A DNA stretch of 6,417 nt, taken from contig DATDVH010000017.1 in NCBI GenBank assembly GCA_035290045.1, positions 1 to 6,417 on the forward strand, in the 5' to 3' direction. Source of the DNA: DATDVH01 sp035290045 (GTDB lineage Bacteria; Patescibacteriota; Microgenomatia; UBA1406; HO2-37-13b). How positions within the stretch are numbered: the stretch's first letter is position 1; the number at the start of each line of letters is the position of its first letter. The notes under the pieces were generated by a model. It worked only from the letters and a program-made list of their open reading frames with translations. It searched no databases and had not been told where the DNA came from. A program made the translations under genes and the position numbers. Below are positions 1-3,971 of the stretch, piece by piece.

Positions 1-1
1 C

Positions 2-307
2 ACATACTTAAAAGCAAATTTGATCACCAAACTCGGTATTGACAAACTGCCGCCGGAGCGGCAAGCTGAACTCTTACTTAAAATCGGCGAGACGATCTAT
101 AAGGCAGTGATCACGCGAGTAGTTGAGGAACTTTCCGATGAAGATCGTACTGCGTTTGACCGCATTTTGGATGAGAAAAAAGATGATGAAGATGCAGTAT
201 TTACTTTCTTGCAATCAAAAATCCCTCATTTAGATCAGATCGTTGATGAAGAGATTGCTTTATTCAAAAAAGAAAGCATTGATATGATAGAAGCGATTTC
301 TTCATGA
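2..307 (+). CDS. Small acidic protein, DUF5663-like, 5' end outside the window
   Basis: The frame is open to the left edge. The first possible in-window start is a TTG at 20, with no Shine-Dalgarno in front, so the true start may lie upstream or at this TTG; I treat the gene as 5'-partial. The readable part is about 95-101 residues, strongly charged and apparently all-helical, with no membrane segment or signal peptide, so it is probably cytoplasmic. The opening pattern (K-L-G-I-D-K-L-P-P-E-R-Q-A-E-L-L, then a helix running into E-E-L-S-D-E-D) resembles the small family I know as DUF5663, common in Patescibacteria and of unknown function; this is recalled by eye and not searched. The second half is very Asp/Glu-rich (E-K-K-D-D-E-D). 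It ends in TGA five bases before the end of the convergent HTH gene. No function can be assigned. Confidence 0.7.
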   Translation, partial: TYLKANLITKLGIDKLPPERQAELLLKIGETIYKAVITRVVEELSDEDRTAFDRILDEKKDDEDAVFTFLQSKIPHLDQIVDEEIALFKKESIDMIEAISS

Positions 308-312
308 GAGAC

Positions 313-534
313 TTAATTTAAGGTAGGATCTACTCCCAAAAGTCGCAAGACCACTTCTTTTTTATACCGTCTGTCTCCGCGCGAATTGATGCGTATAGCA
401 GGAAGTTTTCCTCGTTTGCCCCATCGTTTGACTGTCAATATAGACACGCGAAGAAGCGAGGCGACTTCGGCGATAGTCATCAAGTCTGGCAAGTCGTCAA
501 GCGATACTTTTTGTATATTTTTTTTGATTGACAT
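313..534 (-). CDS. Excisionase/MerR-type helix-turn-helix DNA-binding protein
   Basis: A 73-residue protein that is essentially one winged helix-turn-helix. Residues 19-28 (M-T-I-A-E-V-A-S-L-L) form the first helix, residues 31-43 (S-I-L-T-V-K-R-W-G-K-R-G-K) the recognition helix, and L44-P-A-I-R-I plus the basic stretch around R52-R56 (G-D-R-R-Y) the wing. This is the pattern of the 'excisionase family DNA-binding domain' (HTH_17, related to MerR). There is no effector or dimerisation domain. Such stand-alone proteins may be phage or element excisionases or small regulators; no integrase is visible nearby, so the role is open. The ATG at 534 is well supported because a consensus promoter sits directly upstream, giving an almost leaderless message. 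The gene converges on the plus-strand gene ending at 307. Confidence 0.85.
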   Translation of the reverse strand: MSIKKNIQKVSLDDLPDLMTIAEVASLLRVSILTVKRWGKRGKLPAIRINSRGDRRYKKEVVLRLLGVDPTLN

Positions 535-541
535 GGTTTGT

Positions 542-571
542 ATTATAAAACATCACTAACGAATATGTCAA
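542..571 (-). promoter_or_regulatory. Perfect-consensus sigma-70-type promoter of the HTH gene
   Basis: Read on the minus strand, TTGACA (571-566) and TATAAT (547-542) are both exact consensus hexamers separated by 18 bases. Transcription should start near base 535, next to the ATG at 534-532, so the message would have no or almost no 5' leader. No Shine-Dalgarno is present, in line with leaderless translation. Confidence 0.8.
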
Positions 572-581
572 ATTAAATCCT

Positions 582-626
582 AAAAAAGGAATTTCTCCAC
601 TCGCTCCGCTCGGTCGAAATGAGAAA
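582..626 (-). terminator. Probable intrinsic terminator of rplJ-rplL, containing a GC-rich repeat-like core
   Basis: Reading the minus strand downstream of rplL, a 6-base arm (626-621, TTTCTC) pairs with 597-592 (GAGAAA). After a short TTCC comes a run of six T (587-582). The 23-base interior (598-620) is rich in CGCTCC/GCTCGG and ends in TCGAAAT, unlike its AT-rich surroundings. Such cores are seen as dispersed intergenic repeats in many bacterial genomes. The stem is short and the loop long, so termination efficiency is uncertain. It lies between the stalk operon and the HTH promoter, where a terminator is expected. Confidence 0.45.
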
Positions 627-649
627 AAGCCCAGCCTGCAAACATGCTC

Positions 650-1054
650 TTACTTAACTTCTACTTTACCTCCTGCAGTCTCAATTTTCTTTTTTGCTTC
701 ATCAGCAGAATCTTTTTTGACATTGGCAAGTATCTCTTTTGGCGCGCTCTCAACTAATTTTTTGGCATCAATAAGACCCATGTTTGGTAAAATTTCTCTT
801 ACTGCTTTGATAACGCTCAATTTGTTTGCTCCGATTTCAGTCAAAACTACTGTGAAATTAGTTTTTTCTTCCTCAGGAGCCGAAGCTGTAGCAGAAGGTG
901 ATACTGTTCCTCCCTGTGCCATCATGGGCATACCAGAAACACCGAATTTTTCTTCCAAGTATCCGGCCAATTCTGAGAGTTCAATCGCGGTAAGTCCTTC
1001 AACTACTTTGGCGATTTTTTCAATTTTTGGTGTCAATTTCTTTTCTTCAGGCAT
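650..1054 (-). CDS. rplL: Large ribosomal subunit protein bL12 (L7/L12)
   Basis: The multicopy stalk protein of the 50S subunit, which recruits and stimulates translation GTPases (IF2, EF-Tu, EF-G, RF3). It has 134 residues, slightly longer than the usual 120-125. Residues 7-40 are the N-terminal dimerisation/L10-binding domain (T-A-I-E-L-S-E-L-A-G-Y-L-E-E-K-F). Residues 41-62 are the flexible Ala/Ser/Pro/Gly hinge. Residues 63-134 are the C-terminal factor-binding domain, with the signatures G-A-N-K-L-S-V-I-K-A-V-R (75-86), A-K-K-L-V-E-S-A-P (97-105) and the final G-G-K-V-E-V-K. The usual T-G-L-G-L-K-E between these two blocks is replaced by L-P-N-M-G-L-I-D, one residue longer than in E. coli. 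It starts 3 nt after the rplJ stop; a Shine-Dalgarno-like GAGGGGTG (1070-1063) lies inside the end of rplJ, so the genes are an operon and probably translationally coupled. Confidence 0.97.
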   Translation of the reverse strand: MPEEKKLTPKIEKIAKVVEGLTAIELSELAGYLEEKFGVSGMPMMAQGGTVSPSATASAPEEEKTNFTVVLTEIGANKLSVIKAVREILPNMGLIDAKKLVESAPKEILANVKKDSADEAKKKIETAGGKVEVK

Positions 1055-1057
1055 ATT

Positions 1058-1579
1058 TTATTCACCCCTCTTTCCATTTTTAATAACATGTACCAATCGT
1101 ATCATGTTCCATTTTATGCTGAAAATAAGCCTCGTATGAGGATTTTTCAGCGTTCTGATAATAGTTGATAACAAAACATTTTTTGCGGGAAGTTGCGCTA
1201 TATGAGTTAATTGGTCTTCAGTGTATACTATGTTATCAATAAGCCCTATTTTGAATGAGATTGTTTTGTCTGTCTTAATATAGTGATAGAGGGTTGTCAA
1301 AGTCCTACTCCATTCAAGAGGAAGAGTTAAGAGAGCTGATGGACCTCGGATAGCTTTTGGGTCAGTGAGTTCTTTTTTATGAGCTTTTCGTGCGGCGATT
1401 TGAAGGAGTGAATTTTTGACGATTTGTATACGGCTTTCTTTTTCAATGCGAATTTTTTTTCGTATTTCTTCAAGTTTTTTATGTGATGTGGTGCTAAAAT
1501 TAAGGAGTATATAATGGGGAGTTTGACGTAAGGTATCTGCAAGACGATCAACTGTTTTGATTTTTTTAAGACTAGGCAT
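1058..1579 (-). CDS. rplJ: Large ribosomal subunit protein uL10
   Basis: The protein that anchors L7/L12 dimers to 23S rRNA at the base of the stalk. It has 173 residues, the normal length. Family features in order: an N-terminal helix with the Y-I-L-L-N-F strand (23-28) and the S-H-K-K-L-E-E-I-R-K-K-I-R helix (32-44); I-V-K-N-S-L-L (53-59), matching the usual V-K-N-T-L; R-G-P-S-A-L-L (78-84), matching G-P-T-A; I-A-Q-L-P-A-K-N-V-L-L (127-137), matching L-A-x-L-P-S-R-E-x-L; and a C-terminal helix from about 140 (I-R-T-L-K-N-P-H-T-R-L) that should bind L12 dimers. It is rich in Lys/Arg throughout. The ATG at 1579 is preceded by a good AGGAG Shine-Dalgarno (1592-1588). It is first in the stalk operon with rplL downstream; no other ribosomal or RNA polymerase gene is visible in the window. 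Confidence 0.95.
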   Translation of the reverse strand: MPSLKKIKTVDRLADTLRQTPHYILLNFSTTSHKKLEEIRKKIRIEKESRIQIVKNSLLQIAARKAHKKELTDPKAIRGPSALLTLPLEWSRTLTTLYHYIKTDKTISFKIGLIDNIVYTEDQLTHIAQLPAKNVLLSTIIRTLKNPHTRLIFSIKWNMIRLVHVIKNGKRGE

Positions 1580-1587
1580 GGTATATC

Positions 1588-1628
1588 TCTCCTATGGGAA
1601 TGTTTTTACTTTTTTTAGAAAACCCATA
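1588..1628 (-). promoter_or_regulatory. rplJ leader hairpin abutting the Shine-Dalgarno
   Basis: In the approximately 60-nt untranslated leader, TATGGG (1593-1598 on the plus strand) and CCCATA (1623-1628) are exact inverted repeats. In the transcript this gives a 6-bp stem around a 24-nt U-then-A-rich interior that could pair further (GUUUU with AAAAC). The 3' arm ends directly at the AGGAG Shine-Dalgarno (1592-1588). In other bacteria rplJ leaders are bound by L10 or the L10-L12 complex for autogenous control. This leader is much shorter than those and I cannot see their kink-turn, so a regulatory role is inference only. Confidence 0.35.
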
Positions 1629-1645
1629 TTCTTTGAGATGTTTTT

Positions 1646-1673
1646 ATTATACAATAAAAAAGTTACTCTGCAA
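1646..1673 (-). promoter_or_regulatory. Promoter of the rplJ-rplL operon
   Basis: On the minus strand an exact TATAAT (1651-1646) lies 16 bases after a weak -35, TTGCAG (1673-1668). The predicted start near 1639 gives a leader of about 60 nt before rplJ. The region lies in the 105-bp gap between divergent genes. The plus-strand gene at 1685 must be transcribed from the same AT-rich patch, where TTGAGA (1633-1638) is a possible -35, but I see no convincing -10 to go with it. Confidence 0.6.
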
Positions 1674-1684
1674 GGGGAAAAAAT

Positions 1685-2728
1685 ATGACACAGTTTCATC
1701 ATTCTCGGAAAAAAACTCTTCAAGTCGTTGGCGGATTGTTCACCATTAGTGTATTACTGTGGATTGTGTTGACTAGCGTTTATTTTACCGTGAGTGAGAG
1801 GTATGCGTTGAGAGAATTGGAGCGTTCAACCCTTACCTTTGCTGAGTCGTCGGGTTCTGCTGTATTGGATAGTCCTATCCCCGTAACACCTCAAGTCCCG
1901 ACGAGTGCGCCGACAAAAACGCCATTACTCATACCAACAGATATTGTTCTTCCTCAACCAACAAAGACTTCAAGTTCTACTGTAGTGCCGACGATCACTC
2001 CAATGCCAAAGATATTGAATCGCACCCTCACACCAATTCCTACTCTTTTTAACTTTTCAGGAAAGCCTATACCAATAAATACACCTCGTCTTTTACCAAC
2101 CCCAACACCTCGTCCTCCATATCCTCGTATCAAAATAGCATTGGCATTTCCCGATATTGAGCCTACTGTGTCTCTCATAAATACTGCGCAGATTGTGTTT
2201 TACCGTCGTGGTGGTGCGGGTAGATGGGTGCGATTACCAGAGACAAAGTTGTATATCAGTATGCGTCGGATTGGACAGGGGAAATATTTTGAAAACGTTG
2301 AAGATATTGAAGTGAAAATCCGCGTTGGTGCAAAAGAAGCACGATATGGTATGTATATCAAAGGGTTTTCTACGGTTGGACGGTTTTTCACTGGTATTGT
2401 ATTGAAAGGGACTACAATCAAGAATGTGTCTCCGCTCATACAGTGTGGGATGACTGCACCATCAGTGAAAGAATGCGGCGAGTTGGTTACGCTTCGTGAG
2501 GACAAACCCCTTTTTTCAGGTGATAGTGATGGGTTTTTGTCTGCATCTCCGAGTTATAATACTGTTGATATAAGAGATTTAGACTATACTGCATTGATGT
2601 ACCATAAGAATGGAGGAGAAGATGCTGATCGGTCGGCTGATTATACTGAAGATGGCATAGTTGATGATAAAGATATTGCCATTATTGCGTCTCATTATGG
2701 AGAGTGGGGAGACGTGATTGATGAATAA
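1685..2728 (+). CDS. Membrane-anchored surface protein with Thr/Pro-rich stalk and C-terminal dockerin-like domain
   Basis: A 347-residue protein. The N-terminus is basic (H-H-S-R-K-K), followed by one hydrophobic segment at about 12-35 that should act as an uncleaved anchor. Residues 60-146 are a low-complexity stalk full of Pro, Thr and Ser (repeated T-P-x-P/P-T-P). Residues 147-275 form a mostly beta-like region with a C254/C264 pair that could form a disulfide. Residues 278-340 resemble a type I dockerin. The second half-repeat is clear: D319, T321, D323-G324, D327, D330, then I-A-I-I-A-S-H-Y-G, close to the calcium loop D-x-N-x-D-G-x-x-N-x-x-D. The first (D280, D282-G283, D295, D298) is interrupted by about eight residues. 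Dockerins bind cohesins, and the next gene encodes a cohesin-like domain. The ATG at 1685 has an AAGGGG Shine-Dalgarno (1672-1677). It is divergent from rplJ. Confidence 0.75.
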   Translation: MTQFHHSRKKTLQVVGGLFTISVLLWIVLTSVYFTVSERYALRELERSTLTFAESSGSAVLDSPIPVTPQVPTSAPTKTPLLIPTDIVLPQPTKTSSSTVVPTITPMPKILNRTLTPIPTLFNFSGKPIPINTPRLLPTPTPRPPYPRIKIALAFPDIEPTVSLINTAQIVFYRRGGAGRWVRLPETKLYISMRRIGQGKYFENVEDIEVKIRVGAKEARYGMYIKGFSTVGRFFTGIVLKGTTIKNVSPLIQCGMTAPSVKECGELVTLREDKPLFSGDSDGFLSASPSYNTVDIRDLDYTALMYHKNGGEDADRSADYTEDGIVDDKDIAIIASHYGEWGDVIDE

Positions 2729-2733
2729 AAAAT

Positions 2734-3306
2734 ATGGATGATGAAAGTATGTTTCCATCATGGTTTATACAGGGGGCGATGTTTTTTTTCATTGTCTTTA
2801 TAATTGTATTAGTCGTTTTTTTTGCGCGTTATCAGCGGTCAAAATCGCGCGTGGTATCATCAGTTAAGCCTCCTATTCTTTCTCTTGGTTCAAACCCTCC
2901 CATACTGACACTCGGACAGCCATTTGAATTGCTTATTCAGCTTGACCCTCAAAACAATGATATTCGTTCGTTTGATATTCTTCTTCACTATGATGACTCA
3001 AAAATCACCTTTCAAAATGCGAGCGATTTTTCATCACTTATCAGTTCCTCCTATCAATTATTAAGAGGAACAAACACGACTTATATTGATACAGTGAATA
3101 AAACTATTCGTATTGTGGGAGTGAATACAAAGGGTGCATTTACTTCATTGGTGGTGATTGCGCGTATTGCTCTATTTGTAGCTTCTGATGTGCCTGTTGC
3201 TTCATATCCATTATTTACGTGGGATAAGAGAGAGACAAAGCTCGGGGATTATATTAAAATCAGGGAGATTGCGACAAAGCAGAAAATGTTTACAGTGAAA
3301 AAGTAG
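2734..3306 (+). CDS. Membrane-anchored cohesin-like domain protein
   Basis: A 190-residue protein with one strong membrane segment (about 11-31) after a short acidic N-terminus and before a basic R-Y-Q-R-S-K-S-R, so the rest may be extracytoplasmic or may be oriented by the positive-inside rule to the cytoplasm; the topology is not settled. Residues 47-152 match the cohesin pattern: L-T-L-G-Q-P-F-E-L-L-I-Q-L-D (58-71), then I-R-S-F-D-I-L-L-H-Y-D-D-S-K-I-T-F (77-93), then K-T-I-R-I-V-G-V (123-130) and a hydrophobic V-V-I-A-R-I-A-L-F strand (140-148). A tail follows with L-F-T-W-D-K-R-E-T-K (160-169), a motif shared with the protein starting at 5414. It starts 5 nt after the dockerin-like gene and is surely its operon partner, although no good Shine-Dalgarno is seen; later ATGs at 2737 and 2749 are possible starts. 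Function inferred: binding or assembly of surface proteins. Confidence 0.75.
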   Translation: MDDESMFPSWFIQGAMFFFIVFIIVLVVFFARYQRSKSRVVSSVKPPILSLGSNPPILTLGQPFELLIQLDPQNNDIRSFDILLHYDDSKITFQNASDFSSLISSSYQLLRGTNTTYIDTVNKTIRIVGVNTKGAFTSLVVIARIALFVASDVPVASYPLFTWDKRETKLGDYIKIREIATKQKMFTVKK

Positions 3307-3325
3307 GGATAGGAGATATACGTTA

Positions 3326-3356
3326 TGTAGGGACAGGGCATTGCCCTGTCCCTACA
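3326..3356. repeat. REP-type palindrome (15-bp arms)
   Basis: Bases 3326-3340 and 3342-3356 are exact inverted repeats (arm TGTAGGGACAGGGCA) around a single central T. The folded form would be a 14-bp stem with a 3-nt loop, GC-rich in AT-rich surroundings. It lies 19 nt after the cohesin-like stop and just ahead of a transposase remnant. GTAGGG...CCCTAC palindromes of this kind are known mates of REP-associated tyrosine transposases. No T-run follows on the plus strand, so it is not a typical intrinsic terminator, although it may protect the 3' end of the upstream mRNA. Confidence 0.85.
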
Positions 3357-3371
3357 AATAAATTATATTAT

Positions 3372-3587
3372 GGTTTGGTATCAAAAATAATAAACGCATA
3401 CAAAAATGTTGTCACCAAATCAATACGAAACCAATTACATAAAAATCAATTCAAATGGCAACGATCATTTTACGATCATATCATCAGAAACGAACAATCT
3501 CTGTATAAAATACGTGAATACATCCAATCAAATCCTTCAAAATGGAATGAAGATGAAAATAATATTGAAACTCTGAATATAATTTGA
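3372..3587 (+). pseudogene. C-terminal remnant of a REP-associated tyrosine (IS200-like, Y1) transposase
   Basis: About 70 residues resemble the end of RAYT/Y1 transposases: a helix K-I-I-N-A-Y-K-N-V-V-T-K, then W-Q-R-S-F-Y-D-H-I-I-R-N-E, then I-R-E-Y-I-Q-S-N-P-S-K-W. This last part is the highly conserved closing signature of the family. The N-terminal half with the HUH (His-hydrophobic-His) metal site is absent. Upstream, the frame runs straight into the palindrome at 3326-3356 with no family-like sequence. Full-length members are about 150-250 residues, so this is a truncated and almost certainly inactive copy. The only in-frame start is a TTG at 3375 without a Shine-Dalgarno. The frame ends in TGA (3585), with a TAG in the same frame immediately after. 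It marks a past insertion or deletion between the surface-protein genes. Confidence 0.85.
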
Positions 3588-3597
3588 TAGAGTATAA

Positions 3598-3801
3598 ATG
3601 ATGAAGTTGTTTTTACCACGATTAAACAAATTACAAATTGATAGATGTTCTGAATTTATGGCGAATTTGGCATTAGTACTATTTGCTTCAATGGTTGTAC
3701 CAGTTTTTATAGGGCAGAACGTAGAATTAAACGTCATTTTTTCAGGTTTTGTCTCATCAATCGGTTTTTTAATTATAAGTTTGTTAATATTAAGAACTTA
3801 A
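3598..3801 (+). CDS. Small two-helix membrane protein, function unknown
   Basis: A 67-residue protein (66 if the second of two adjacent ATGs is used). A basic, amphipathic start (K-L-F-L-P-R-L-N-K-L-Q-I-D-R-C-S-E) leads into two hydrophobic segments at about 20-39 (containing A-N-L-A-L-V-L-F-A-S-M-V-V-P) and 45-65 (ending L-L-I-L-R-T). Small proteins with this 'N-x-x-x-x-x-F-A-S-x-V-x-P' first helix recur in bacteria as uncharacterised two-TM proteins; I cannot name a family with certainty. There is no strong Shine-Dalgarno. An exact TATAAT at 3578-3583 just upstream could be a -10 element with a near-leaderless start, but it has no recognisable -35. It follows the transposase remnant and is followed one base later by a 32-codon membrane ORF, which suggests the two are made together. 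Confidence 0.7.
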   Translation: MMKLFLPRLNKLQIDRCSEFMANLALVLFASMVVPVFIGQNVELNVIFSGFVSSIGFLIISLLILRT

Positions 3802-3802
3802 T

Positions 3803-3901
3803 ATGGATGGCTTACAAACTTTTTACATAGTCAGCGCTTTAGTTCTTGTTGCTATAGCTATCGTGTTGTATCCGACCTTAAAAAATGGGAAAAAAAAGTA
3901 G
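3803..3901 (+). CDS. Putative 32-aa single-pass membrane microprotein
   Basis: The ATG at 3803 lies one base after the stop of the 67-aa membrane protein. The frame encodes 32 residues: a short polar start (M-D-G-L-Q-T-F-Y), a hydrophobic helix at about 8-23 (I-V-S-A-L-V-L-V-A-I-A-I-V-L-Y), P24, then a basic tail (L-K-N-G-K-K-K) and TAG. The hydrophobic helix with a positive C-terminal end is what a real N-out single-pass microprotein would look like. The one-base spacing suggests translational coupling to the gene before. It is short enough to be chance, and I recognise no family. Its stop directly adjoins the -35 box of the next gene. Confidence 0.5.
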   Translation: MDGLQTFYIVSALVLVAIAIVLYPTLKNGKKK

Positions 3902-3930
3902 TTGACAAGTGATGAAATAGTCTGTATCTT
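3902..3930 (+). promoter_or_regulatory. Probable promoter of the 472-aa surface-protein gene
   Basis: An exact TTGACA (3902-3907) lies 17 bases before TATCTT (3925-3930, four of six consensus positions). The -35 begins right after the stop codon of the 32-aa ORF. Transcription would start near 3937, leaving a leader of about 35 nt that is almost all A and T, with no Shine-Dalgarno before the ATG at 3972. This suggests a separate transcription unit for 3972 onward. Confidence 0.55.
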
Positions 3931-3971
3931 TAATTTATCGTTATTATTATTTTTTATATATATGAAAAAAT

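Noticed and set aside
322..372. A possible terminator between the convergent genes (GTAG-GAT-CTAC hairpin, then CTTTTTT)
   Set aside because: The stem is four base pairs, the T-run is about 30 nt away, and all of it lies within the coding sequence of the HTH gene, so codon constraints explain it equally well.
717..1139. A 140-codon open frame on the plus strand
   Set aside because: It lies antisense over rplL and the end of rplJ. Its composition is that of a reverse shadow and it has no family-like motif or ribosome-binding site.
1327..1551. A 74-codon minus-strand frame inside rplJ
   Set aside because: It is an out-of-frame shadow of rplJ, whose own frame has full family conservation.
1954..2505. 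Two minus-strand frames (1954-2178 and 2200-2505) opposite the stalk and middle of the dockerin-like gene
   Set aside because: The first has repetitive G-V/G-I content that simply mirrors the Pro/Thr codons of the plus strand. The second has no motif and no ribosome-binding site.
2579..2761. A 60-codon minus-strand frame over the dockerin-like region and the next start
   Set aside because: It is antisense to two well-supported genes and has no independent support.
3326..3356. The palindrome as a simple intrinsic terminator
   Set aside because: The stem is excellent but no T-run follows on either strand; the neighbouring transposase remnant fits a REP element better.
3537..3737. A 66-codon minus-strand frame opposite the transposase remnant and the 67-aa protein
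   Set aside because: It has no motif; the plus-strand reading gives a recognised transposase signature and a clear membrane protein.
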